Shown here one piece after another: positions 41,939-53,973 of a DNA stretch of 64,000 nt (position 1 is the stretch's first letter; each line of letters begins with the position of its first letter). This stretch comes from Symbiodinium natans (lineage: Eukaryota; Sar; Dinophyceae; Suessiales; Symbiodiniaceae). The notes under the pieces were generated by a model. That model made no database searches. It worked only from the letters and a program-made list of their open reading frames with translations, and had not been told where the DNA came from. The DNA lies in contig CAJNDS010000812.1 in assembly GCA_905221605.1 (NCBI GenBank), forward strand, positions 1 through 64,000, written 5' to 3'. The position numbers were made by a program, and so were the translations under genes.

Positions 41939-44125
41939 CTGCGACTCATTCCGTTCTATATGCCTGTACGCCTGCCTGGATGGATGGGTGGCATGCGCCA
42001 CAAATGTGGGTGACAGCCGGTCAAAGCGTTTTCCGTTTTCAGATCCCACACCCTCCCCTGCGCACGTGCAGCAGTTACTGCTTCGTGCCACTGCGTGATG
42101 AGAAGGGCCTGGCAGTTCTTGGCATATATCGCCCAATGCACTACTCTGCGTGCTGCTATCTCTCATGAGTTTTGGAGTTTGGAGTGTGTTGCTGCTTTGA
42201 GTCGGATCTAACCGTGATCGTCGGCTGCCTACCGGCCCCGGCCGGGGCCCCTTTAAAACAGCGGCGCACAGACGCGGTCCTTGACAAGTACGTTGAATCC
42301 CAGACCACGACCATCCTCCTCGAGCTCTTGAGGTACCACCCCAGGTTCAGCAGAGCCTCCATTTTCAGGCTGGAGTCCGCTTGGTGGATGCAAATCTTGT
42401 CGAGGAAAACCTGGTCCCTGGAGTGCCATAGGAGCAGCGCCAGCAAAGCAAAGAGAAGACCTGCGAGGAGAGTCCAGGGGCTGTGTGGATACCTGCAGGG
42501 TGCAGGAATCGCAGCCACACTTGCAATAGTAACAACAGTACAAATGGTTCTAAGAGCCATAAATACGATAAGAATAGTATTCTCAATATAATAAGAAGAA
42601 GAATGAGGTCGGAAGGCAACAAAAGGCCGCTTAGGGATCTAGATCAGCGAGCATCCTATTCCGAGCTTTTTGGGCGGGCCACCCTTACTGTGGAGCATGA
42701 GAATCTGGACCCTTGAACGAACTCTATGGGCCGATTTCTTCGGGCCCTTTGACAAACGGCACGGTGTCTCTCCGACTTGCTGTCTCTTGTGCTCCAGCAC
42801 CAATATCTGTACGAGGTTGCCATCTTTTTGGGGAGACTACACTGTCCCGCACTGCGCAACACGAACCACCACATTGGCAAAATGCTGCACATCCTCAAAC
42901 CAGGTCTAGACGGGGTTTCGGGATGTTAGGGCTAAGTGTAGTTTAAGGACACATCAAACATGCTCTGAACGGAATCTGAAGTTTGCTTCTGCTGCTTCTG
43001 CTCCCGCTGCTCCTGCTCCTACAAGTGCTGCCCACTACTGCCAGCAGCAGCACCACCACCGATGAAGCCAAAACTTTGCTTCTGTGACGGCCAGCGACAG
43101 CTAGCGAAAGCGCTATGGTCAAGTGCCCAAAAGAACGCAAAGAAAGGAGAGGGTGCCCTTGATGAGGCATTCCAATAAAACGACATCATCTGAGTCTAAG
43201 TCTTTCACGTGGTCCAACGTGTGTGTATGTGTGGGATCGCCCAGGGCTCCGCCTGTAAACCAGGGCCCCTCCAGGCCGAAGTTTGAAAAACCCACCAGGT
43301 CCGGATGAACACTTGGGAAGACAGCCAACTTCTCATATCCACAGCTCTTCCCCCCATGATCCCTCATGAGATTACTAAGCAGGGGAAGCAAGCCCTAGAA
43401 TAGGCTTAGTTAGAGTGACTTCAAAAGGAGCCCGAGATTCAAGAAGTGGTCCAAGATTATTGGGGGCCCTTTGACAGCGTAGTAAACGGACAAAATAGGG
43501 GACACATATGCGCAACCAAAGAGAGGTGCGGCAAAAAGCACACAGGCCAAGATGCGACGCAGTCGAAGTTTGGTTCAACGGCAGCTTGGACCAGCCTCAC
43601 AACAGCTGCACACATCTCTACAGAAGTGCTGAAACGAGGTTTAGGGTTTAAGGTTTAGCGCCTCGGGCTCAAGCGCTCAAGTCAAACACCCAAACCTAGA
43701 GCAGAGCCTGGAAAGACATCCGCGTAGGACAAGGCAGCTGCACAGGCCGCCGGCAGGCAACCAGCGACACAAGCAGCGAGGCCATTCTTGTAGAACAACA
43801 GAAGACAGAGTTTCCAGGTTAGGGAGCACTGCCAGCTGTGTGACCAGAACTCGTCGATCTTTTGCACCACATGACTGCATTCGTACAAGTCGCCCGGCCG
43901 CCGTGAACCACGCAGCAGCTGCCCAAAACGCCGCAGCACTAAGCCAGCCGAGACGGCCCGCAAGGCATCTGGGCGGGTCGGTTCCATCCTTTCCAAGAAC
44001 TCAGCCAGCGCTTCAGTAATAGCCTCTGGGCTCTCTAGGCTCTCTGGGTTCTCTTGGCTCTCTGGCCCCTCTGAGATGTCCTTTGCGCCCACGGGTACCG
44101 GGCGCACCGGATGCACGGGTAACAT
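41005..44125 (-). CDS. TIR-like multi-pass membrane protein gene, three exons
   Basis: Exons 43731-44125, 42280-42492 and 41005-41938 join in one frame to 513 aa. Residues 91-98 (DEFWSHSW) precede a first hydrophobic stretch (about 105-131); a second helix lies at 138-154. Residues 159-215 read VFLDKICIHQ...SSRRMVVVWDSTYLS-RTWCLFELAAF, the order of a TIR domain: a strand with Asp, a Ser-Arg, a VVV strand, then Y-x-S-x-WC-x-x-EL. Glu209 sits where NAD-cleaving TIR domains have their catalytic Glu (inference). Several further membrane helices follow. I recall related proteins as a common dinoflagellate family without known function. Intron 1 is GT-AG (1,238 bp) and intron 2 is GA-AG (341 bp). 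Unlike the other two genes here, its introns lack long telomere-like arrays. Confidence 0.75.
42280..42492 (-). CDS. TIR-like gene, exon 2
   Basis: Acceptor CTGCAG|G. Encodes WTLLAGLLFALLALLLW and VFLDKICIHQAD. It ends TTGTCAAG|GACCGC, a GA donor. Confidence 0.75.
43731..44125 (-). CDS. TIR-like gene, exon 1
   Basis: Starts at an ATG and gives 131 codons plus two bases. It has an acidic N-terminus, DEFWSHSW, and a hydrophobic end. The GT donor (GCCTT|GTCCTA) was chosen because it alone keeps phase with exon 2. Confidence 0.65.
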
Positions 44126-44129
44126 CAGC

Positions 44130-44785
44130 TCTCACGTCGCTGCCCTAAAGCCATTCACCTTTCTCGGCTTTGAGACAGGCTGCACATGGCTGCGCTTCCC
44201 AGCCAAACAAAGCTGTCCACAACCCCCACCCTAAACCTCTGCTCGTAAACAAAACCAAAATGCTGGACTCGAAGCCCTAAACCCGAAACCCTAAACCCCA
44301 AACCCCAAACCCTAAACCCTAAACCCTGAGCCCCAACATCCCAAACGTCCTAGGGCCCCGTGGGCAGAGGCCTCCGGGAGACACGTGCCCATGGAAAACG
44401 AAAGGAACCTCAGCGGCCATCCGAAGTTAGGGGTTTCGAACTTAGGGGTTAGGGGTTTAGGGTTTAGGTTTTAGGGTTAGGGGTTTAGGGTTTAGGGTTT
44501 AGGGTTTAGGGTTTAGGGTTTAGGGTTTAGGGTTTAGGGTTTAGGGTTTAGGGTTTAGGTTTTAGGGCCAGGGTTTCTTGAAATTATTAAGGGTTCAGGT
44601 CCGGGGAAAGTTTCGAGGAGTTTCGAGGAGATGCGTTTTTTGGATTTTCTTAAAAATTTCAAGTTACAGGGGGCTTCAGGGTTTAGGGTTTAAGGTTTCG
44701 GGTTTAGGGTTTAGGGTTTTGGTTTAGGGTAAACCCTAACCTCAAAGGGGCTACAGATGCACTGAGAGAGTTTGTCGGAGAGAGT

Positions 44786-44816
<31 letters not shown>

Positions 44817-46640
44817 TAGGATTAAGATTTCGTGGTTTAAGGTGTCCGGTTGAGGCTTTGTAGCTTTATAGATCTTTCGGCGGCTTAACGGCCATTGGTT
44901 TAGGTTTTCGGGTCTTGCTTATTGGGTGTAAGGGCTTGGTTTTCAGTGTGAAGGGTTCAGGGTTTTAGGATTTTCGGGCTAGAGGGCTGCAAGCGCAGGT
45001 TAAGTTTTTCCACGCGTGTTTCGGCTAAGAGCTTAAAGTGCTTGGGGTTGTGGCCTTATGGGTCCGGGTGCGAATTGAAGTCTGGGCTGGGAGAAAATTG
45101 TTGCGCTTGTTGTTTGTTGTTTTTGAAGGGGTGGCGGGAGTTGGGGCCGTAGGGTCCAGGTTGCAGGGCCAAGGTTTCAGGCTAAGGGGAACCGGTTGGG
45201 AGAGGATCAGGGATACTGTGTAGGTTTCAAGGGAGGTTGTAGGTTGAGGTTGTAGGGATCTGTGTAGGTTTCAAGCGGGGTTGTAGGCTGAGGTTGTAGG
45301 GATTAGATTGCAGGGATTCATGCTTGGACTTCAGGTGTTGAAGGTGTGCGGCTTACGCGTTTCGGGCGTAAGGGTTTGGGCATTAGCCTCGAGGTACTCC
45401 GGCTCAGGAGTCCGGTGCATAGGGTGTATGTTTGGGAATTTCGGGATAAGGCTCTAGAGAAAGCGCCTATTTCAGGGTTGCAAGGTTTTTGGTTTTCAGT
45501 ATTCAACAATGATGGCAGGGTTTACTCAAGGTGTTTCAGGGGCTTGGGGGTCTGCCTTCAAGAGGGGGGCGGACAGTTAAGGTCCATGGTTGAGAGCTCT
45601 TAAGGAGAAGGGTCTGAGGTTTGGGGTTGGGCTTGCGTCTCAGGGTTTCAGGATTGGGTTTACGGTTCAGTGGTTCCAAGTTTGGTGCTTAGAGTTTCGG
45701 GTCAGTGGTTTGGGGTTTCCCCCTTCAAGAGTTCGGGGGTTAGGGGGGGTGTCACGCGTATAGGGTTTAGGTTTCAGGGCCTCGTTGTACGAGATCAGTC
45801 GTTTAGGGTTTGTGGTTACGAGGTTTCGCGTTTAGGGTTTAAGGTGAAGGAGAAGGGTTTCAGGTTTACGGCCTTAGGGTTCAGGTTTTAAGGTTTGGGC
45901 TCAAGGATTGGGTTGAGGGTTTAGTGTTTAGGGTTGCGGGTGCCGGGTTTAGGCTTGCTGACACGGCCTACCCAAAACTACTCTTCACCATTTGTATCGA
46001 CAGCCTGAATCGTAGCTTACCACCACATGCCAGGTGCCTACGGGACCAAAGTGGGTCAGGCACTTGGGGTGTGGTTGAGCTTTGGCTGGCCCATTTGAGC
46101 CCCCCACAAAATAGGGTTCGGGAGTTTGGGGAGTTTTGTGGGCAACCCGAATCCCCGAACCGGGTACCCGCAACCCCTAAACCCTAACCCTAAACCCTAA
46201 ACCCTACACCCTAAACCCTAATCATGACATGGCACGGCCATGCGACGTGCCCTTCTGCCATGGCCGCCACGACGCGCCAGCAGACGAGAACGTGGCAAGG
46301 AAGTTGGGTGCAGGTTGGGACTAACAGGGCCGCTGGTAAAGATCCCCTGGTAACATAGAACCACAAACTGTGTGTTTTTCAGTTTATTTTGAGGAAGAGA
46401 GGTACTTCCGGGTATCCTAGGGTAGTAGCTACTCGAGGAAACAGTTTGGATATGGGAAGTCATCATGTCTCAAACGGTTGGGCCGCAAACGTCCTCAAGC
46501 AGCCGTTGTCGAGCAGAGTGTGAGAGTCTAGGGCGGGGCAAAGGGGGGGAACCTCGGACGTTCTTAGACATTTGCACCGAGAGTCGTCGCTGATCTGGAG
46601 CTTTTTTTTGCCGAGTTTGCTTGCAGGCTCCCTCAAAAAA
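44130..46640. other. Degenerate telomere-derived DNA, no gene
   Basis: TTTAGGG array at 44450-44570, a GA tract at 44780-44817, then about 1.2 kb of GGGTTT-rich decayed repeats (44820-45960). Nothing coding seen. Confidence 0.6.
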
Positions 46641-46732
46641 CTGTGGACTTTTCCACCAGCTCATCCTTTGTCACCGGTCACGCGGAGGGTCTCCCCAAAC
46701 TCTGGGGGAGGGGGGGGTTTCCCTGCAGAGCT

Positions 46733-46897
46733 TTCGGAACTCGCTGGAGGGCATCTTCGTCAACCACTTTGCACTGCTGCTCTGAGATCTCCACGGCCTC
46801 AGTCTCGAGTTCCAACTCCAGGATGCGGTCATCCGAGACCTCGCGCTGGAAGTTGATCACGCCGGCGCCACCCTTGTGCCGAAACTTCAACGTGTCG
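46733..46897 (-). CDS. YebC/TACO1-like exon
   Basis: Minus strand after GGCCCAG|C reads LKFRHKGGAGVINFQ, EVSDDRILELELETEAVEIS and VVDEDALQRVPKAL. This resembles the last domain of YebC/PmpR proteins (xFxxKGxIxF, then DEDxLxExALExGAEDI, then VxxAL), which act in translation of polyproline stretches in bacteria and of COX1 in mitochondria (TACO1). Only one exon is visible. It could also be a later exon of the COMT-like gene with a chance resemblance. Confidence 0.4.
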
Positions 46898-47397
46898 CTG
46901 GGCCCGGCCAGATTCAAGAACAAAAAGCAGCCGCGCAGGCCGATCACACACATCGCACGGATGCAGGCTCAGGAAGCATCAACGACAGCAGCGCCACGTG
47001 GGAACTGACCATGCCCTGCACTTGCCCCTACGACCCTCCGGTGGTCCTGCACAGCACAGGATTCCCTGGCCTGGCCGGGTGGCACAAAGTGCTCTCAGCT
47101 TGGCCCCCGCAGTGCCGTGAACCTCCGCACCTCAGGTTGGATTTTTTGGGGTTTAGGGTTCGGGGTTTAGTGTTAGCGTTTAGGGTTGAGGGCTTAGAGT
47201 TCAGGTTCGAAGGGCTCAGAGGACTTACAGGGCTTATGTGCTTCACAGGGCGTTTGGGGCTGTAGACCCCGAAACCTGAAACCTCCAAACCCCTAAGCCC
47301 CTTCCCCCTAAACCCTAGAACCCGCCCCCAAAGGGTTTAAGCGTCTTCCGGGGGCTTAACGGGTTCAAGGCTTTGGGGGTCCAGCTGACATCCTCTA

Positions 47398-47705
47398 CCT
47401 TAAACCCTAACCCTAAACCCTGAACCCTAAACCCTAGCCCTAAACCCTAAACCCTAAACCCTAAACCCTAAACCCTAAAGCCCAAACCTTAATCGGCACA
47501 CGGCGGTTCATTGACTTCGGCTCAAGACCTAGATGGGGTTGCCCATTGACAGCTCCTAAACCCTTTAACCCCTCAATCTCAAAACCCTAAACCGAAACCC
47601 TAAACCCGAAACCCCAAACCCGAAACCCTAAACCCGAAACCAAACCTGAAACCCTAAACCCAAAACCAAATCCGAAACCCTAAACCCTTCACCCTAAACC
47701 CTGGA
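47398..47705. repeat. CCCTAAA and CCCGAAA arrays
   Basis: Two blocks (47398-47480, 47580-47705), the second rich in AAACCCGAAACC. Confidence 0.93.
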
Positions 47706-47879
47706 CCCTCCCTGGTGCCCATGCTCAGAAGCCGGCCAAAGCTGACTTTGGCCCTGGCACTGGTTCGCGGTGTTAAGGCAGGGCACACAACGGGGCATAC
47801 AGGGGCTTTCGGGGCTCTATCCCTAAACCCTAAACCCTAAACCCCAAAAGCTTCAGGGGCTTTCGGGGGCGCAGGTGTC

Positions 47880-47919
47880 GCGGCCTGTGCTGTCCACGCC
47901 GCGGCTCTTCAGCCAGCTC
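47880..47919 (-). CDS. COMT-like gene exon j (about 40 bp)
   Basis: Encodes SWLKSRGVDSTGR. Acceptor TGCCAG|G; the 3' end is uncertain. CCCTAAA below and TTTAGGG above. Confidence 0.4.
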
Positions 47920-50900
47920 CTGGCACCGGGCCGTTGAGGGTTTAGGGGTTTAGGGTGAAGGCTCAGGGCTTAAGGGCTTGTAGGGATTTGGGCAGTTCGG
48001 GTTTTGGGCCTTTTTGGAGGGTGGGCTCCAGGCCAAGGGCTAGGGCCGGGGCAAACCCCAAAACAAGACTTACTGGTGCTTAAGGGAAAGTGGAAGAGTG
48101 AATATAGGGACTCTTATAAAGGGATTATATAGGGACTACTATAGGGTTTCACTCTTCCACTCTCCCTTAAGCACCAGTAAGAAGAGGGGTCTAGGCTTGG
48201 GGCGATCTTCAACACGGGCTCAGGACGCCTTGCAACTCAGCCAAGCCTGGAAGCCCAAAGCCTCGAGCCGAAACCTTACAGCCCTGAAGCCCACACGGCT
48301 TGCAGTAAACCCCAGCCCTGAACCCCGAAACGCCCCCCCAAAGTCTGTCAATCATGGAGTCCCTTCTAGGCGTCCCTCCTTATACAGCCCCTAACTTGCC
48401 GGAGTCCTCACCCTCAACCCTCAACCCTGAACCCTGAACCCTGAACCCTCAACCCTCAACCCTAAACCCTCAACCTCAACCTCAACCCTAAACCCTGAAC
48501 CCTGAACCCTGAACCCTGAACCCTGAACCCTCAACCCTCAACCCGCAACCCTCAACCCGCAACCCGCAACCCTAAACCCTAACCTTTCAGGGCTTTCCTC
48601 AGCTCTCGCACCGACATGGGCAAAGAAGGCGCCTGGCTTGGTAAGGGTGCCTAGAGTGTTTGAGGGTTGAAGGCCTAAAGCGTAGGGTTTAAGAGTTTAA
48701 GGGCTTGAGGCCTTTACGGGCTTGAGGGTGTTTCGGGTTCAAGGGCTGAAGGCTTTACTTACAAATTTCTTCACTGTCGCAGGGAATTCAACAATTAAGG
48801 AATTGGGCGGCTGGCGACCATGCTGAAAACAGCAGTATTTTCAGCATTTGCGGAGGTGTTGCCTCTTTGCACAACATATTTCTGGAACGAGACACGCAGT
48901 CTCAAGCGTGCATGCCTTCGTTTACGAACATTGCAAAAATCTGCTCTTTACGGCGTTGTTGCCAACATGACATACCGCACAAGGATGTTTGACGCTTCTG
49001 CAACAAGAAGCGCTGCCACAAGCGCTCATGCCTTTGTGAACATGTCCAAAACTCTCACTGTGTTTATTCGGCAACTCCCCAATCCAGCGCTTTTCAAGCC
49101 TGAGCCCTGAGAAGAAAAACAATCGAACAACAAAAACACTTACCATCAACGACCCCGCGCGAATCTACCACCACTTTATATGAAGTAGGGCCTATTTCGA
49201 GTGTCCCCAAAGGACACCGCGTATGTACACTCAACCAATACTCACCTTGCATATCCTTCCGGGGCTTCGAGACTTCGGGGTTTCGGTGAGGGTTGAGGGA
49301 TGGTTGAGGGCATTCAGGGCATTCACAGGGTAACAAGGGGTGCACTGAAGCATTTCAGGCACTCACTTAGCGTATTTCGGGTGTTTCGGTTTAAGGCCGA
49401 ACAAAAAAGGCGCGCCTGGAGCTCCGAGGCCCCTGGCACGCGCCGCCTGGGACCCTGAAGGCCGTGCCGCGCGGCCCAGGCGCGCAAGGCCGGTCCCAGT
49501 TCCGCCTGTCGCGCGTGTGGGGCTGGCTTTTTAGGACTTTGGGGCTTGGGATTTGCCTTCAATTCTTGTTCAAGCCGTTCTAAAACCACTCATCATAGGA
49601 GGCATCAGGGCGAAGGTCAAGCCAGCTGACCTGGAAGGAGTTCCAGTCGACGACGTCCTGGCTGCTGGCCCAACAGATTTCCTCGGCAGCTCTGTGGTTC
49701 TGAGGGTTTACGTGTCAGCAGGGTTTAGGGTTTAGGGTTTAGGGTTTTGGGTTTAGGGTTTAGGGTTTAGGGTGTCAGGCTCGAGAGTTTCGAAATGACT
49801 CGAGAAGTCAAAGATGTGCACACGTTCATGTGCGGAGGATCGGGTTTGGGAATGTGGGGGGCTTGCTGTGCCACCAAGGTGCATCCACCCTCTCGCCCCA
49901 CTGCCTGCAAAGCAAATCACGCCCAAGAAGAAACCTCCGAAACTCTCGGAGCAGTGCTGAACTCTCTTTGCATGAGCGCGACTAGGAACCTTAAAATTGC
50001 GGCCCGAAAATCCTAAACCCCAGATCTTGCCCAGGGCTCCTCTGCCCAAAAAACGAAGCAGGAAAGTTTGGAGGCATGCCTTTTCCTTTGTACAAAACAA
50101 AGTTTCGAAAGCTTTGGGCCTCAGCAACCCTACACCCTTGAACCCCCGAAATTGCCCCAATCCTCAAGCTCCGAAGCCCCTGAATCCCGGCGTTTCCCTG
50201 AACAACCCTAAGCCATTAACCCTTGACCCTGAAACCCCAACCCAAGCAGCCGGGGCCTTAGCTCCCTGAGGTCCGCGGACGCAGCTGCGGGCGAGGATTT
50301 CGGCGTGCACACCAGGATCCAGTCCTCGACTTCGAGCGGGCTTACGGCTTAGGGTTTACAACTTAGGGCTTAAGGTTTAGGGCTCAAGGCTTAGGGCTTA
50401 GGGCTTGGGGCTTGGGGCTTAGGGCTTAGGGCTTCGGGCTTAGGGCTTAGGGCTTGGGGCTTGGGGCTTAGGGCTGAACTCTGAGGCTGAGAGCTTTGGG
50501 CCAATGGGCGGAGGGCTTAGCGCTTAAGGCTTAGGGCTTAGGGCCTAGGGCTTACGGTTTAAGGCGTAGGGCTTGGCACGTCTCCTTTATATTCTACTTG
50601 ACGCTCATGTTCGGCTATTGAATAATGATAAAAACTTAAAGTTCGAAATGCTCGCCTCGCAAAAGCAAACTTGAAATTTTGAAATTGCACGTCAAAGCTG
50701 CAGGCCCTGTAAACGCAAACGTGCATTTTTGAATGTAAAATTTTAAGTTCCAATACGCAAGCCCTTTAATCGCAAACTTGAAATTTTGCATTTTGAAGGC
50801 TTGGCTGGGGTCTGCTGGGAAACCAATTAAAATTTAAAAAGTTTAGAAACACTTGAACGTTTTAAATCTTGAATTATGCATATTCAAACTTGAAAACTGA

Positions 50901-53900
50901 AAAATGCAACGCCCTGTAAAAGCAAACTTAAACTTTGGCTTTGAAATGCTCGGCCGCACATTCTCCCCAGAGAATGTTCAGAAAAGTGCCTCAACCCCAG
51001 AGTGAGCTAGCAAATTCCTTGCCTTCAGGGCGGGGATGCTGGAAGAGTTCTTTCTTGACGGCTCCATGTTGGGGGATTTGCTTGGGGATGGCGCCGCTTT
51101 GATTCTTTGGGGAGGGGGTCCTTACGGTTGCGGTCGGATTCCGGGCGCCTGAACCTGGGCCCCTAACCTTAACCCCTGAACCCTAAACCCTTCTCCTACG
51201 TTAAGGCTTTGGCTTTCGGGCTGCGGGGAATAAAAGCGGCTCAGGATCCCAATTCAGGACTGTTGGGTAAACCTCCTGAGGTCTGGGATTTAAACCCTCG
51301 ACTCCGGCGCGGGTCCTCTAGCTCCGGCTGCATGAACTCCGGCACCTCCAAAGAAACAAACTCTGAAGCTACGAGTGTGGGATGTTCCCCTTCGACTAAC
51401 AGTCCTTGATCGGGATTCGAATCGGGGTATTATAATCTCTCTTCGGGACGGTTAGTATAAGGGGGAAACATTCCAAATTCCAATGTGAGTGCTCCACAGC
51501 GGCGTTGCATTTGGGGTTCAGGGTTTTCGGGAATCCCAAAATTGCGTACTTCTAAGGCAACTCCAAGGCCCCTATCAAATTATTTTACTTCGAACATCCC
51601 CACCCTGTCTTGATAGAGATACTCTAGGGTTGGGCACTCCAGGGAGACTCTGGGGTTCGGCACTGCAGGGAGACTCTGGGCACTCCGAGAAGGGGTGGGG
51701 CACTCCAGGAAAACTGGCACTGGGACACTCTGGAATTGGGCACTCCAGGGAAACTCTGGGGTTGGAGGCTCTGGCGCTGGGTGGACACTCTGGGTTGGGC
51801 ACTCTGCAACTGGGCACTCCGGGGACACTCTGGGTTGGGCACTCTAGGGAGATTCTGGGACACTCCAGGGGGAGACGTTGGGCCTGGCACTCTGGGGACA
51901 CTTTGGGGTGGCAACTGAGGGAGACTCCGGGGTTGGGCGCTCCCGAAAGAGTCTGGGGTTGGGCACTCTAGCAACACTCTAGAGTTGGGCACTCCAAGAA
52001 CACGCACTCCGATGAGTGAGGAGTAGACCGGGCGAGGAGTTCCGGGCGAGGAGAAGAATTGAGTTTAGAATCTAACAACCCCACACTGAAGGCGGGGAAA
52101 AAGCCCCCAACCCTACACCCTAAAACCGTAAACCCTAAACCCTAAAACGTAGCCTTAAACCCTAAACCCCTAAACCCCTAAACCCCTAAACCCCTAAACC
52201 CTAAACCCCGCCCCTACAAAAAGCAGCCTCACAGAGTACGGGTGAGGTCTGTGATCCCTCGTTCCGGGAGCATTTGGGGACCAGGCACCAGACGAAGAAA
52301 CGCACCTCACCGAATTGCCCGTTCCAGGTGCAGTTTGTTTTTTCCCTAAATGAACCCTAAACCCTAAACCCTAAACCCGACGACCATTCAGGATTCGGAA
52401 CGCTGGCTCGGAAGCACTGAAGCAGCGGCACATGGGCACTCAAGCTGTAGGTGATATGTATAAGCGCAAGTAGAAATCCACCACAACATCACAACATCCC
52501 TACACCCTATCCCTGAACCTTCAACCCTAAACCCTATCCCTAAACCTAAACCCCAAACTCTATACAAACCCTAAACCCTATCCCTGAACCTGAAACCCTA
52601 AACCTGAAGCCTTAAACCCTATCCCCAAACCGAAACCCTAAACCCTAAACCCTATATGAACCCTAAAACCCCCGTCCTCCCGCCCCCAAACTGCCGCAAA
52701 CCCACGACCGGAACAGATGACAGCCTCGTGAACCGCAACGTCATACCGCCCGACCACGTACCCCACGAACAGGGGCGCACCAGGCAGTAGGACCTGATTG
52801 GGTTTAGGGTTTACGGTTTGGTGTTTAGGGTTTAGGGTTTAGGGTTTAGGGTTTAGGGTTTGGAGTTTAGGGTTTAGGGTTTGGGGTTTGGGGTTTAGGG
52901 TTCAGGCATTAGGGGCGTTAGGGTTTTCGGTGGCGATGGGAACTGAAGAACCCCTCAAACTCTTTCAAGCAGCTCAAAACTCAAGTGTTCGTAGACTCAT
53001 GTCCAACATCATGCTTGCTGTGGTCCCTATGAAACATCCTCCGAAACAGTACAAACCCATCTGACCCTCCTCCAAACCCTAAACCAAACCCTAAACCGTA
53101 AACCCTAAACCGTAAACCCTGAACCTCAAAAACACTAAACCCTGAACCGTAAACCCTGAACCCTCAAAGAACCCTAAGCCCCTAAACCCTAAACCCGAAA
53201 CCCCAAACCGAAAACCCTGAACCCTCCAAACCCTAACCCCCAAACCGTAAACCCTGAACCCTAAAAACCCTACACCCTAAACCCAGAACCATCCAAACCC
53301 TAAACCCTAAACCGTAAACCCTGAACCCTAAAAGCCCTAAAAACCCTAAAACCCTAAACCCTGAACCCTCAAAACCCTAAACCGTAAACCCTGAACCCTA
53401 AAAACCCTTAAGCCCTTAAACCCTGAACCCTAAAATCCCTAAACCCTGCACCCTAAACCCTGAAAACCCTGAACCCTAAAAACCTTGATCCCTAAAACCC
53501 CTAAACCGTAAACCCTGAACCCTAAAAACCCTAAACCCCACCCTGAACCCTCAAAACCCTAAACCCTAAACCGTAAACCCTGAACCTAAACCCTAAACCC
53601 TAGACCCTAAACCCCCAAAAAACCCTAAAGCCCCTCTGCAGCTTCGACCCTCCTCAAGGATCTCCCGGGAGCCGCGCATTGTCCGCCAGGATCCGGGCAT
53701 GCTGGCTCCTGGGAACCCTCTGAGGGTCTCAAGGAGGTTTAAGCTTTGGGGTTTACATATGGTTTAGGGTTGAGGGTTTAGGGTTCAGGGTTTGGGTAGG
53801 GGCTAGGTTTTAGGTTTAGGGTTTAGGGTTTAGGGAGTAGGGTTTAGAGTTTAGGGTTGAGGGTTGAGGGTTGAGGGTTTAGGGTTGAGGGTTGAGGGTT

Positions 53901-53920
53901 GAGGGTTGAGGGTTGCGGGT

Positions 53921-53973
<53 letters not shown>

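Noticed and set aside
43119-43391. Extra exon of the TIR-like gene between exons 1 and 2
   Set aside because: Exons 1 and 2 join in frame without it and its frame has no family motif.
48592-48640. Plus-strand exon RAFLSSRTDMGKEGAWL with AG and GT ends
   Set aside because: The minus-strand reading of the same bases fits the COMT-like gene in phase on both sides and has a recognisable motif.
51404-51430. GATTCGAATC-type box suggesting a tRNA gene
   Set aside because: No cloverleaf stems could be formed around it; it lies inside a MITE-like element.
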